This document shows, piece by piece, positions 36,806 to 45,409 of a DNA stretch of 64,000 nt. Source of the stretch: Klebsiella indica. Lineage in GTDB: Bacteria > Pseudomonadota > Gammaproteobacteria > Enterobacterales > Enterobacteriaceae. The notes under the pieces are model-generated. The model was not told where the DNA came from and ran no database searches. It worked only from the letters and a program-made list of their open reading frames with translations. Each line of letters starts with the position of its first letter. Within the stretch, counting starts at the first letter, position 1. The stretch is taken from NCBI RefSeq assembly GCF_005860775.1, contig NZ_VCHQ01000009.1, forward strand, positions 1 to 64,000, given 5' to 3'. The translations under genes and the position numbers were made by a program.

Positions 36806-37504
36806 TTAATTCAACGATTGAATTGTCAAAGCGCTATCGCCTAAACGCAGGCGCGCCGCTTTGCCATAAAATTCGGCCGGAATGTTATCACTCAGCCAGT
36901 ATTCCCCCGCGATGGACACCAGTTCCGCCGAGAGGTGGGTACAAAATATCTGGACGTCTCTGTCGCCGCCCGCGCCAGCAAGCGCGCGTCCCCGCATCAT
37001 GCCATATACATGGATATTCCCATCAGCGATAAGTTCCGCGCCGGCACTCACATGGTTTGTCACAATGAGATCACAGTGTGGTGCATAAATACGCTGTCCG
37101 GAACGTACCGGCTGATCTATCAAACGCGTTTTTGTGATCTGATTAACAACTGGCGGCGGCGCTGGCGGTTCAGCAACCGCCTGACGGGGAATATGTTCTT
37201 TCCCTTCAGTTAATAAAGGAATGCCCGCACGGTCAATGTCTGCTTTCAGGCGAGGGAGCTTACATCCGCTTACGCCCATGATACGCAAACCCGTGCTCGC
37301 AATAGCTTCATGCAGCGCGCGCCAGTCGACGGCCTCTTCAATGCCGCTAATATTCACAACCACCGGAGCATGACGTAAAAAGGCGGGGGCCTGGGCGATT
37401 TTTTCTTCTAACGCCTGACGAATAACCTCGGGACTTGCATCGTGCAAATGAACAACGGATAAGGTGAAGCTACTTCCCTTAAGTTCGATTGGCGTATTTG
37501 ACAT
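36806..37504 (-). CDS. minC: Septum-site-determining protein MinC
   Basis: 232 aa (E. coli 231). The N-terminal FtsZ-inhibiting domain (about residues 1-105) and a Pro-rich linker (about 118-130, [12 protein letters not shown]) precede the C-terminal beta-helix that binds MinD ([10 protein letters not shown]...[13 protein letters not shown]-type repeats). The start [10 protein letters not shown] at 37504 matches E. coli; a longer in-frame upstream extension reaches back toward ycgL and is rejected. Divergent from ycgL. Confidence 0.96.
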   Translation of the reverse strand: MSNTPIELKGSSFTLSVVHLHDASPEVIRQALEEKIAQAPAFLRHAPVVVNISGIEEAVDWRALHEAIASTGLRIMGVSGCKLPRLKADIDRAGIPLLTEGKEHIPRQAVAEPPAPPPVVNQITKTRLIDQPVRSGQRIYAPHCDLIVTNHVSAGAELIADGNIHVYGMMRGRALAGAGGDRDVQIFCTHLSAELVSIAGEYWLSDNIPAEFYGKAARLRLGDSALTIQSLN

Positions 37505-37630
37505 CCTGGCCTTACTCAATTTGCTGTTTATCAACCGGCGAAGTGCGGTGATATTCCGAAGACTAAAAGGCATGTTATAGTCACTCATATATTGAGGCAA
37601 GTGACCATAGGTCTAATTCCGAGTAAAACT

Positions 37631-37912
37631 ATGTTTTGTGTGATCTATCGAAGTACTAAACGTGAGCAAACCTATTTATATGTCGAAAAAAAGGACGATT
37701 TTTCCCGCGTTCCCGACGAATTAATGCGTAGCTTCGGTATGCCTAAACTGGCAATGATTCTGCCGCTCGATGGACGGAAAAAACTGATTCAAGCCGATTT
37801 AGAGAACGTGAAGCAGGCGCTGACCGATCAGGGCTACTACCTGCAACTTCCTCCTCCACCTGAAAATTTACTCAAGAAACACCTGGCGGAACAGGGGAAT
37901 AAATCTGATTAA
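37631..37912 (+). CDS. ycgL: YcgL family protein
   Basis: 93 aa counted from [13 protein letters not shown]. coli entries have an upstream extension, and here an in-frame extension to 37592 exists but lacks a ribosome site. Small alpha/beta domain with LPLDGRKKL and [10 protein letters not shown]. Function is unknown. It is followed by ycgM after 21 bp. Confidence 0.9.
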   Translation: MFCVIYRSTKREQTYLYVEKKDDFSRVPDELMRSFGMPKLAMILPLDGRKKLIQADLENVKQALTDQGYYLQLPPPPENLLKKHLAEQGNKSD

Positions 37913-37933
37913 CCCACTGAGGGCAAATAAATA

Positions 37934-38593
37934 ATGTACCAACATCATAACTGGCAGGGCGCGTTACTGGATTATCCGGTAAGCAAAGTGGTTTGCGTAG
38001 GTAGCAACTATGCTAAACATATCAAAGAGATGGGCAGTGCGACGCCGGAAGAGCCGGTGCTGTTTATTAAACCTGAAACGGCGCTGTGCGACATTCGCCA
38101 GCCGTTAGTGCTTCCTGAAGGTCTGGGGTCGGTGCATCATGAAGTCGAGCTGGCGGTGCTGATTGGCGGCACCTTACGGCAGGCGACGGAAGAGCACGTG
38201 TTGAAGGCTATCGCAGGCTATGGCGTGGCCCTTGATTTGACCCTTCGCGATTTGCAGGGAAAAATGAAAAAGGCTGGTCAGCCCTGGGAAAAAGCGAAAG
38301 GCTTTGATAACGCCTGTCCAATTTCCGGGTTTATTCCGGTGGCGGAATTTCATGGCGATGTGCAGAATACGCCGCTGAGCCTGAAGGTAAATGGTGAAGT
38401 GCGTCAGCACGGCACAACGGCTGATATGATCCACAAAATCGCGCCGTTGATTGCGTATATGTCGCGTTTCTTCACGCTGAAAGCCGGTGACGTGGTGCTG
38501 ACTGGCACGCCGGAAGGTGTTGGCCCGCTGAACGGCGGCGACGAACTGGAGATTGGTTTTAATGGATTATCGTTGACCACTCGTGTGTTGTAA
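37934..38593 (+). CDS. ycgM: Fumarylacetoacetate hydrolase-family protein YcgM
   Basis: 219 aa, the FAHD1-like size class. Metal-binding residues are expected in HHEVELAVLIG and the downstream LDLTLRDLQ aspartate, and TGTPEGVGPL is the C-terminal signature. Homologues are acylpyruvate hydrolases or oxaloacetate decarboxylases; the bacterial substrate is uncertain. GAGGGCAAATAA precedes ATG. Confidence 0.93.
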   Translation: MYQHHNWQGALLDYPVSKVVCVGSNYAKHIKEMGSATPEEPVLFIKPETALCDIRQPLVLPEGLGSVHHEVELAVLIGGTLRQATEEHVLKAIAGYGVALDLTLRDLQGKMKKAGQPWEKAKGFDNACPISGFIPVAEFHGDVQNTPLSLKVNGEVRQHGTTADMIHKIAPLIAYMSRFFTLKAGDVVLTGTPEGVGPLNGGDELEIGFNGLSLTTRVL

Positions 38594-38687
38594 CGTCCGT
38601 TTGCCGCCTTTTCAGGGCGGCAAAACTTGCAACGGCGTGCCAGAGTGGTTATAAGGTGCACCCTGAATTGCAATGACGGACATCCTA

Positions 38688-39134
38688 ATGAGCGACCAAC
38701 CTTTCTGGCAACAAAAAACACTGGATGAAATGAGCGATGCGGAGTGGGAATCACTCTGCGATGGCTGTGGACAGTGCTGCCTGCATAAGCTGATGGATGA
38801 GGATACCGACGAGATTTATTTCACTAACGTCGCTTGCCGTCAGCTCAATATTAAAACCTGCCAGTGTCGTAACTATGCGCGCCGTTTCGAATATGAGCCG
38901 GATTGCATTAAGTTAACGCGCGACAATTTGCCAACGTTTGAATGGCTGCCGATGACCTGCGCGTATCGCCTGCTGGCGGAAGGAAAGCCGTTACCCTCCT
39001 GGCATCCGCTATTGACGGGTTCGAAGGCCGCTATGCACGGTGAGCGGATTTCCGTTCGCCATATCGCGGTAAAAGAGTCCAGCGTGGTTGACTGGCAGGA
39101 TCATATCCTCAATAAGCCGGATTGGGCCAGTTGA
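38688..39134 (+). CDS. ycgN: YcgN cysteine-cluster protein (UPF0260)
   Basis: 148 aa from ATG at 38688 (CGGA seven bases upstream); a start at 38673 gives the 153-aa form annotated in E. coli. The Cys cluster [11 protein letters not shown], with further cysteines in [17 protein letters not shown] and PDCIKL, suggests a metal or Fe-S site. Function unknown. It is the last core gene before the accessory junction. Confidence 0.92.
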   Translation: MSDQPFWQQKTLDEMSDAEWESLCDGCGQCCLHKLMDEDTDEIYFTNVACRQLNIKTCQCRNYARRFEYEPDCIKLTRDNLPTFEWLPMTCAYRLLAEGKPLPSWHPLLTGSKAAMHGERISVRHIAVKESSVVDWQDHILNKPDWAS

Positions 39135-39287
39135 TGTCATGATTTATACGCTATTTTTCCTGCACAGAAATGGCGTGGGGCAGCCTATTGGTTTTATCCT
39201 CAAACAATGATCATCCCGCTGGTTTAGCCGCGTCGAGGGCGCCGGGTGTATGAACGGACGAAGATGGATTATGACACCTGCAGTCGG

Positions 39288-39668
39288 TTATGGCGCATTT
39301 ACTATGGCCGCACTGGATGTCGCGGCGCCATCTGACTGGATGTTTGCTGCAGAATTCCAGTCCTTGCCCATAAGCGTGCTGTCGGATTCACTGGACGAAG
39401 AGTGGGTTACATCGTCATCGTTTGGTAGCGTCGAGCCTTCAATATCTTCTTTCGTACCCGCCAGATCTGGCATAGTGCTTGACCATTTTCCGTCGCTTGA
39501 GTAAGTATCGAACCCGTTGACCCCATTTGGAATACTGCTGGATGTCGTTCCATCATCATGAAAGCACAACTGCCCGCCTATATTATTAGATTCGCAATAT
39601 GACGCTGCCGAGGAGAACGATACAGAGGACAGCGTAGCCAACAACAAAACAAATTTAACTTTACCCAT
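39288..39668 (-). CDS. Secreted Ser/Thr/Asp-rich hypothetical protein
   Basis: 126 aa from MGKVKFVLLLATL; the signal peptide ends about SSAA (residue 22). The mature protein has a cysteine pair (YCES...QLCFHDDG) and is otherwise low-complexity, rich in Ser, Asp and Gly, without a recognisable domain. An upstream in-frame extension (to 39797) has no ribosome site. CAGTTGACTG-GGGTGACAGC on the minus strand provides GGGTG before the chosen ATG. I do not recognise the family. It lies where E. coli carries hlyE. Confidence 0.55.
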   Translation of the reverse strand: MGKVKFVLLLATLSSVSFSSAASYCESNNIGGQLCFHDDGTTSSSIPNGVNGFDTYSSDGKWSSTMPDLAGTKEDIEGSTLPNDDDVTHSSSSESDSTLMGKDWNSAANIQSDGAATSSAAIVNAP

Positions 39669-40253
39669 CGCTGTCACCCTCAGTTGACTGTACAGGATAA
39701 CTATCATGCACGGGCTGTTGTAAATGTGTTTGAATTTGTAATTCAACATGTCGGAGGGGGCCACTGTCACTAACGGATCGAAAATGGGCTTTCGCATTTT
39801 CAGACGGTTAACATGCTCCTTGACAACACGATTACGCAGTTGCAGGTGATGGCTTCACACATCAGACTCATAAAACGGAAGGCATAATTTTCTTCCGCCT
39901 GATTCGCGGAAGGCCCGCTTTTTATCCGTTGTTGACAGCAATACATGTTATCAACGGCTGCCTGTTTGATGATGAGGAAAAAAAACCGCCAGGAATATGG
40001 CGGCGTCAAATCTGACAAGAGATATGCAACACATCATCATTCCGTGGTTAACCACGATCCTCAAGGGTGTGAGGTATGTAAATCATAATCCAACAATCCG
40101 GTAACAAAATGGATAATTTATGGAATCGTCAGCTTCCCGGTTGGTAGCCGTGGCAAGAACGACTGAGCGAGCAATCGCTAACGACAGATAACATGGTTGA
40201 GGTCGGGACAGGTGGCGGGTGTCGATAGCGCGCGCAAAGTGGAGCACGGGATA
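39669..40253. other. 585-bp region without an intact gene
   Basis: Mixed composition with no convincing ORF. It holds a terminator-like hairpin CTTCCGC-CTGATTC-GCGGAAG (39892-39912), followed by GCCCGCTTTTTA. The right end runs into the umuC relic. Confidence 0.4.
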
Positions 40254-40371
40254 TTGGCATTCCGGCCAGATTTGCAAGGGCGGCCGGTGGTCGTCCTGTC
40301 AAACAATGGTGGTCGCGTGGTCTGCTGATGCTATGGGATTGAAAGGCAATGGCCCTTATGGCCTTAAGTGT
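40254..40371 (+). pseudogene. umuC: umuC-type DNA polymerase V fragment
   Basis: The + strand reads AFRPDLQGRPVVVLSNNGG-RVV then a TGA stop (40326-40328); in another frame it continues AMGLKGNGPYGL. E. coli UmuC has VFRPDLWGKPVVVLSNNDG...AKALGVKMGDP at about residues 17-55. Only this N-terminal scrap remains, with a stop and a frameshift. E. coli keeps intact umuDC at this very place, between ycgN/hlyE and dsbB, so this is most likely the scar of a lost umuDC operon. Confidence 0.7.
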
Positions 40372-40377
40372 ATTTGC

Positions 40378-41268
40378 TCAAACCTTATCGCAAGAGAATT
40401 CCTCAAGTGAGAAATTGATAAAGGCCCGAATTTTGGGTGTCATTCTTCTATCCCTGAGATATAACAACCATACTTGCCTTTCTCTTATACGCCATCCCTG
40501 AAACAGGCGTACCAGTCTCCCCGAGATTATGTCCTCCGACAGGAGTATTTCTGGCTGCATAACAATCCCAAGCCCTGACCGGGCGGCTATCCGCAGCGCC
40601 TGCCCATTATTCACAGTCAGTTTACTCTGTATAGGGATTTCAATTTGCTCCTCACCTCTGCTCAGTTTCCATGGAGAACGGGATGAGGTAGAGAGAGAAA
40701 GTAGCTGATGTGCGAAAAGTTCAGAAGGATGTTCAGGTGTTCCATATATATTAAGATAGTCGCGTGATGCGCAGACCGCCATACGATATGGCATTAATGG
40801 TCGGCCAATCATATTGCTGTCATCCAGTTCGCCGATCCTGAAAGCAATGTCTATTCCTTCATCAACCAGATCGATGACCCGGTCAGTCAGAGTAATATCA
40901 ATCTCAACATCCGGTGCCATTTCCCTGTAACGCGGCAGTGCGGGTATGAGGCATTCTGTGCCAAAAGATACAGGGGCTGTTAGTCTCAGTTTTCCACTAA
41001 AGGAATGCTGCAATCCCTCAGCCTGTGTTTCAGAGATGGCGACTCTTTCCAGTATGTCATGACACTGCTCCAGATAACTGCTCCCGAAATCGGTCAGCTT
41101 TTGCTTGCGCGTTGTCCGGTTCAGAAGACGCATTCCCAGTCGCTCTTCCAGTGATGCTATATGCTGGCCCACCATTGCCGGGGTAATGTGCAGCTTTCTT
41201 GATGCAGCACTCATCGAGCCAGCTCTGGCAACTTCGGCAAAAACAGTCATCGCCCGGAAAAGATCCAT
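40378..41268 (-). CDS. LysR-family transcriptional regulator
   Basis: 296 aa. The N-terminal winged HTH (residues 1-60, MSAASRKLHITPAMVGQHIASLEERLG) and the LysR substrate-binding domain (about 88-290) are intact. The N-terminus FRAMTVFAEVARAGS resembles the CrgA-like/YafC subgroup. It is divergent from an SDR gene with about 100 bp between, the usual LTTR layout, so it probably controls that gene. The effector is unknown. Its base usage is more AT-rich than that of neighbouring core genes, in keeping with acquisition. Confidence 0.9.
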   Translation of the reverse strand: MDLFRAMTVFAEVARAGSMSAASRKLHITPAMVGQHIASLEERLGMRLLNRTTRKQKLTDFGSSYLEQCHDILERVAISETQAEGLQHSFSGKLRLTAPVSFGTECLIPALPRYREMAPDVEIDITLTDRVIDLVDEGIDIAFRIGELDDSNMIGRPLMPYRMAVCASRDYLNIYGTPEHPSELFAHQLLSLSTSSRSPWKLSRGEEQIEIPIQSKLTVNNGQALRIAARSGLGIVMQPEILLSEDIISGRLVRLFQGWRIRERQVWLLYLRDRRMTPKIRAFINFSLEEFSCDKV

Positions 41269-41279
41269 TTGATACCTTT

Positions 41280-41289
41280 ACTTTAAAGT
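41280..41289. promoter_or_regulatory. Short palindrome in the LysR/SDR promoter
   Basis: ACTTTAAAGT is a perfect 10-bp palindrome 12 bp upstream of the LysR start, with a related CTTTAAAAAAG near 41313. It is a candidate LTTR binding region; the standard T-N11-A box could not be fixed. Confidence 0.3.
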
Positions 41290-41369
41290 CATTAAATTTA
41301 TAAGACGATTATCTTTAAAAAAGTATTTTATTACCATCCCGGATGCACTTAATAACATCCGGAGAAATG

Positions 41370-42128
41370 ATGAACAAATTACGTTTCGTGGACAAAACAG
41401 TTGTTGTTACTGGCGCCGGTAGTGGAATGGGGCGGGCGGCAGCAATAAGGCTCGCATCGGAAGGCGCAAAGGTCATGCTCCTTGGGCGACAGGTGGGAGG
41501 ACTCGAAGAAGTACGAGATGAAATAAAACATGCAGGGGGTTTTGCTGAGGTTTTTCCGTGTGATATCAGAAGTGAAAGCCAGGTAAAAGAAACCTTTATA
41601 CAGGTTGCTTCTGTTTTCCAGCATGTTGATGCCCTGTTTGCTAATGCCGGATATCTTGGTGCATTTAAACCGCTGGCTGAAGCCGACGTAGCAGATTTCA
41701 GTGAGCCGCTGGCAACCAATCTCGAAGGAACATTTCTGACAATCCGCCATTGCCTGCCTCTGATAAATAAAGGCGCTATTCTGATCAATGCTTCATGGAC
41801 CACGGGGAGTGTCATGCCTGGATCCGGAATTTACGCAGCAACTAAATCGGCATTGCTTGCAATAATGCATACATTGGCCGTGGAGTGTGGTCCCCGGGGT
41901 ATAAGAGTGAATGCTGTTAGCCCCGGGGTCATTCTCACCCCGATGGCAGCATCAGCGCTACCCGAAGATACCGTTAACGCACTCGCTTCACATGCATTGT
42001 TACAACGCAATGGTGTTCCTGATGACATTTCAGGGACAGTTGCGTGGCTACTTTCTGATGATGCCAGCTATGTTACCGGACAGGAAATTACGGTTGATGG
42101 CGGTTTCACGATGGGGGGAATGAGATAA
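41370..42128 (+). CDS. Short-chain dehydrogenase/reductase
   Basis: 252 aa classical SDR. Cofactor motif TGAGSGMGRA (near residue 12), NAG in FANAGYLG, catalytic Y and K in YAATK with the Ser 13 residues earlier (INASW), and the ending YVTGQEITVDGGFTMGG. The ATG at 41370 has GGAGA five bases upstream; an ATG three bases earlier is too close. Cytosolic NAD(P)-dependent oxidoreductase of unknown substrate. Divergent from, and probably controlled by, the adjacent LysR gene. Confidence 0.92.
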   Translation: MNKLRFVDKTVVVTGAGSGMGRAAAIRLASEGAKVMLLGRQVGGLEEVRDEIKHAGGFAEVFPCDIRSESQVKETFIQVASVFQHVDALFANAGYLGAFKPLAEADVADFSEPLATNLEGTFLTIRHCLPLINKGAILINASWTTGSVMPGSGIYAATKSALLAIMHTLAVECGPRGIRVNAVSPGVILTPMAASALPEDTVNALASHALLQRNGVPDDISGTVAWLLSDDASYVTGQEITVDGGFTMGGMR

Positions 42129-42211
42129 TAGCTTTTAAATCAGGGAGGGGCTTTGTGATGAAGATTCACTTTATCGCATGGTTACCGGAATAAAGGTCAC
42201 AGCGATTTATC

Positions 42212-42454
42212 CTACGGCAGTGTGGCAGCCATAGTCTGCAGGCATGGCCCCATCGACAGCAATTTCCCCGGCCTCTTGTCCACCGACATCCTGGTGCAGC
42301 CTTCACGGGCGGCTTCCGGTGACAGGATAAGGGGCTGGCGGTCGTGAATATCGGCTAAACCGTGGCTGGCTCCTGCAGTGACTATCAAAAATCCTTCAGC
42401 GTCATTGCCCCGTTCAACAGGATGGAAAATAAAAGCACCACAGATATCGCGCAC
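42212..42454 (-). pseudogene. SRAP (YedK/HMCES) protein fragment
   Basis: The minus strand encodes VERGNDAEGFLIVTAGAS followed by LADIHDRQPLILSPEAARE, closely matching the middle of E. coli YedK (ERGDEAEGFLIVTAAA; DIHDRRPLVLSPEAARE). The catalytic N-terminal MCGR part is absent, and the frame after EAARE no longer matches. SRAP proteins form covalent crosslinks with abasic sites in single-stranded DNA. It is a remnant of a duplicated or decayed gene, close to the umuC relic. Confidence 0.72.
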
Positions 42455-42494
42455 TAAAACAGAGAATGTGAAATCGGCCGCAGTAAGGCGCGAA

Positions 42495-42839
42495 TTACTC
42501 TTTCTTCACGTGAAACAGCCCGCTTTCGCCATCGGCATCGTCTGCGACCCAAAAGTTAATATTGAACTGCGCATCGTCGCTTAGCTCGATACGGTGCCAG
42601 TACTGCGGTGGACTGGTGGCAAACTGACCGGCGTTTATCACCACTTTCACTTCCGGTTCAGTCGCCTGTTCATCTGCAAAACCGTAGTAGATGACAGTGC
42701 CTTCCATCACACAAAGCTGGCCAAAAACACCGGCGGCGGTGTTGTGGTGAGTCAACAGGGCAGCGGGAACATTCCGTTTGGTGAAAAACGGCGTGGAACG
42801 TTTTATTTTCCAGTCAGCGGGAATTCGCAGATGAGACAT
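42495..42839 (-). CDS. YeaR/TehB-N-like (DUF1971) nitrosative-stress protein, STM1808 type
   Basis: 114 aa cupin-like domain. H32 (in THHNT) and H82 (in YWHRIEL) fall at the positions reported as important in Salmonella STM1808, an NsrR-regulated gene needed for nitric-oxide resistance. The resemblance to E. coli YeaR includes FGQLCVMEGTVIYYGFADE and AGQFA-PP-WH. ATG at 42839 follows AGGAG by six bases. An NsrR-like palindrome lies 26 bp upstream. It is the last accessory gene before dsbB. Confidence 0.85.
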   Translation of the reverse strand: MSHLRIPADWKIKRSTPFFTKRNVPAALLTHHNTAAGVFGQLCVMEGTVIYYGFADEQATEPEVKVVINAGQFATSPPQYWHRIELSDDAQFNINFWVADDADGESGLFHVKKE

Positions 42840-42864
42840 CATGTGCTCCTGAGTGAAGATAAAT

Positions 42865-42887
42865 AAGTTGTATTTAACATGCAACTT
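42865..42887. promoter_or_regulatory. NsrR operator of the STM1808-like gene
   Basis: Inverted repeat AAGTTGTATTT-A-ACATGCAACTT (11-1-11) resembles the NsrR consensus AAGATGCATTT-N-AAATGCATCTT. It is placed 26-48 bp upstream of the start, where it would overlap the promoter. Confidence 0.75.
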
Positions 42888-42909
42888 TTAGGGGCCGACG
42901 TCAACACGC

Positions 42910-42938
42910 AAAAAAAAGCGCTCCCGAAGGAGCGCTTT
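42910..42938 (-). terminator. Rho-independent terminator of dsbB
   Basis: AAAGCGCTCC-CGAA-GGAGCGCTTT, a perfect 10-bp stem, with T residues following on the minus strand, 15 bp past the dsbB stop. It overlaps the approach to the NsrR-controlled gene. Confidence 0.85.
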
Positions 42939-42952
42939 ACCCGCAATCACTC

Positions 42953-43483
42953 TTAGCGTCCAAAAAGATCGCGTCTTTTCGGTTTAAACGGCTGAGCAAT
43001 AAGCACCAGCACGCCAACAATCAGATAGGCGGCGAAAATCCCGACCAGCCATTGCGGCATCTCCAGGGTCAGGAACTCCCATTGGCGTACGGCGCAGTCA
43101 CCGGTTGCAACGAAAATCTGAGGCAGCCATTTATCCAGCGGTAACCATCCGGGAAAGCGTGCGGCAAAATCGCAGGTCTGGAAAGGGGAAGGGTGGAGCT
43201 GAATCATGGTGTGCTCCCACGACAACTGCAGCCCACGGAAGGCGCTGTAAAGCCAGATAACGATTGCTACATAGCGCAGCGGGGATTTCGGGGCGATCGC
43301 GCCGACAATACCGGCTCCCATCACGCCGAAAAGCGCGCAGCGTTCGTAAATGCACAGCACGCATGGCTGCAGCAACATCACGTGCTGGAACCACAATGCA
43401 ACCAATTCAAGAATAAACGCGGTTAGCGCCATCAGGAGCCAGGCACCGCGTCCCCTTGAGCACTGGTTTAGATATCGCAACAT
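42953..43483 (-). CDS. dsbB: Disulphide bond formation protein DsbB
   Basis: 176 aa, the E. coli length. Four-helix inner-membrane quinone reductase that reoxidises DsbA. All four catalytic cysteines are in place: C41-VL-C44 and C104/C130. ATG at 43483 has AGGGA seven bases upstream; the ATG six bases earlier abuts it. It feeds disulphides that the CSS sensor of PdeD may read. Downstream of nhaB on the same strand. Confidence 0.97.
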   Translation of the reverse strand: MLRYLNQCSRGRGAWLLMALTAFILELVALWFQHVMLLQPCVLCIYERCALFGVMGAGIVGAIAPKSPLRYVAIVIWLYSAFRGLQLSWEHTMIQLHPSPFQTCDFAARFPGWLPLDKWLPQIFVATGDCAVRQWEFLTLEMPQWLVGIFAAYLIVGVLVLIAQPFKPKRRDLFGR

Positions 43484-43580
43484 AATCATTTCCCTGGAAC
43501 ATGCTAAATCATGGCAGTGTAAACGAAAACCGCACCGACGCCATCAACTCGTCTGAAAATATTCCGTAAACAAATCCTGC

Positions 43581-43604
43581 GTACCCGGTGAGTGCGCCGG
43601 GTAC
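43581..43604. terminator. Hairpin between nhaB and dsbB
   Basis: GTACCCGG-TGAGTGCG-CCGGGTAC, an 8-bp perfect stem 15 bp beyond the nhaB stop. There is no clear T tract, so it may be an attenuator or RNA-stability structure. Confidence 0.5.
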
Positions 43605-43618
43605 GCGCCGCGCTATTT

Positions 43619-45175
43619 TTATAACTGGGGCGTAACCAGCCAGCCGTGGTCGAGCATCCACTGCGTGGCCGGCATTAAGGTAAACTCGACGCACGCCAGA
43701 CCAACCAGCGTCAGGACAAGGGTGTACGGCAGCGCCATCCATACCATCCGGCCGTATGAGAGACGTATCAATGGTGCCAGGGCGGATGTGAGCAGGAACA
43801 AGAACGCCGCCTGGCCGTTCGGTGTCGCCACCGATGGCAGGTTGGTGCCGGTGTTGATCGCCACCGCCAGCATCTCAAACTGCGGTAGGCCAATGGTGCC
43901 CTGTGCCAGAGCCGCCTTCACCTCATTGATGTAGACCGTGCCGACAAAAACGTTGTCGGAAATCGATGACAGCAGGCCGTTAAACAGATAAAACAGCGAA
44001 AGCTGAGCATGCGGCGACGCTTGCAGGACAAATTCAATCACCGGGGCGAACAGATGTTGATCGATAATCACCGCGACCACGGCAAAAAAGACGGTAAGCA
44101 GAGCGGTAAATGGCAGAGCTTCGGTAAACGCTTTGCCGATCGCATGTTCATCCGTGATCCCGGAGAAAGTGGTGGCCAGAATAATCACCGACAGGCCAAT
44201 CAGACCGACTTCCGCAAGGTGCAGCGCCAGCGCGACGATCAGCCAGACGCCGATAATGCCCTGCGCGATAAGCCGCAGGCGATCCTGGCGGCTACGGCTA
44301 TGACGGCTACGATCGTCAAAATCCTGCAGCACTTTGCGCACGGTTGGTGGCAGCGGTTCGCCATAGCCAAAAAGGTGGAATTTTTCCAGCAGCAGACAGG
44401 TTGCCAGGCCGCAGGCCAGCACAGGCAGCGTGACGGGTAACATGCGTAAGAAAAATTCACTAAAGTGCCAGCCAGCGGCTTTAGCGATAATCAGGTTTTG
44501 CGGCTCACCGACCATCGTCATCACGCCGCCGAGCGCCGTACCGACTCCCGCATGCATCATCAGGCTGCGTAAGAAACCGCGAAACTGTTCCAGCACATCG
44601 CGGTAGTGCTGTTCGATGTGGTTATCATCAAGGAGATCGTGATCATCCGGGCGCGCTGAAGCAACCTGGTGATAGATACCATAAAAACCGACGGCGACGC
44701 TAATGACCACCGCCACGACGGTCAGCGCGTCCAGAAAGGCGGAGAGGAAGGCGGACGCAATACAGAATGCCAACGACAGCAACATTTTACTGCGTATACC
44801 CAACAGCAGGCGGGTGAAGATGAACAACAGCAGCTGTTTCATGAAGTAAATCCCCGCCACCATGAACATCAGCAGCAACAGGACTTCCAGGTTAGCGGCA
44901 ACTTCTTCCCGGATATGGCCGGGGGTTGTCATACCAATAAAGACAGCTTCAATCGCCAGCAGTCCCCCCGGCAGCAGCGGATAACACTTAAGCGCCATTG
45001 CCAGGGTAAAGATGAATTCAACCACCAGCAGCCATCCGGCGATAAACGGGTTGAGGTGAAAGACTAAGGGATTAATAATTAAGAAAATAATAAGCGCGAG
45101 CTTATACCAGTCCGGAGACTGGCCCAGAAAATTGCGCCAAAGGGCGCGGCCATAAGACATTTCCATGACAGCCAT
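43619..45175 (-). CDS. nhaB: Na+/H+ antiporter NhaB
   Basis: 518 aa, about 12 membrane helices; exchanges Na+ for H+ at the inner membrane. It is recognisable by [59 protein letters not shown] and [20 protein letters not shown] lies five bases before ATG 45175; the E. coli-type start (MEMSYGR) would be nine bases downstream. Many positions differ from the S. Typhimurium protein I remember. Divergent from fadR. Confidence 0.95.
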   Translation of the reverse strand: MAVMEMSYGRALWRNFLGQSPDWYKLALIIFLIINPLVFHLNPFIAGWLLVVEFIFTLAMALKCYPLLPGGLLAIEAVFIGMTTPGHIREEVAANLEVLLLLMFMVAGIYFMKQLLLFIFTRLLLGIRSKMLLSLAFCIASAFLSAFLDALTVVAVVISVAVGFYGIYHQVASARPDDHDLLDDNHIEQHYRDVLEQFRGFLRSLMMHAGVGTALGGVMTMVGEPQNLIIAKAAGWHFSEFFLRMLPVTLPVLACGLATCLLLEKFHLFGYGEPLPPTVRKVLQDFDDRSRHSRSRQDRLRLIAQGIIGVWLIVALALHLAEVGLIGLSVIILATTFSGITDEHAIGKAFTEALPFTALLTVFFAVVAVIIDQHLFAPVIEFVLQASPHAQLSLFYLFNGLLSSISDNVFVGTVYINEVKAALAQGTIGLPQFEMLAVAINTGTNLPSVATPNGQAAFLFLLTSALAPLIRLSYGRMVWMALPYTLVLTLVGLACVEFTLMPATQWMLDHGWLVTPQL

Positions 45176-45360
45176 TCTTTCTCCGTCAAAAATTCAACAC
45201 ACTTTTATACGTGACTATGCGCAAGATTGCCAGTTGGGTAAAAAACTTGTAATCCGCTTTATATCACCTTCTTCAACAAGAAAAAGCGTGAAATGAAAAG
45301 TCTAAAATGAAACAGCGATCCCTTTTTAATTGCTCTCTGGCGCTATCTGCCTCAAGGGTG

Positions 45361-45377
45361 CTCTGGTATGATGAGTA
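45361..45377 (+). promoter_or_regulatory. FadR-like operator over an extended -10 upstream of fadR
   Basis: CTCTGGTATGATGAGTA shares 14 of 17 bases with the E. coli fadD FadR site (AGCTGGTATGATGAGTT). It contains TGGTATGAT, a good extended -10 (TG at 45364-45365, TATGAT at 45367-45372), 38 bp before the fadR start. Autorepression by FadR is suggested. Confidence 0.55.
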
Positions 45378-45409
45378 AAATTGCAACGCTGTGTAATGGA
45401 AATATTATT

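Noticed and set aside
40083-40277. 64-aa minus-strand frame near the LysR gene
   Set aside because: It overlaps the umuC relic, whose + strand similarity explains the sequence better.
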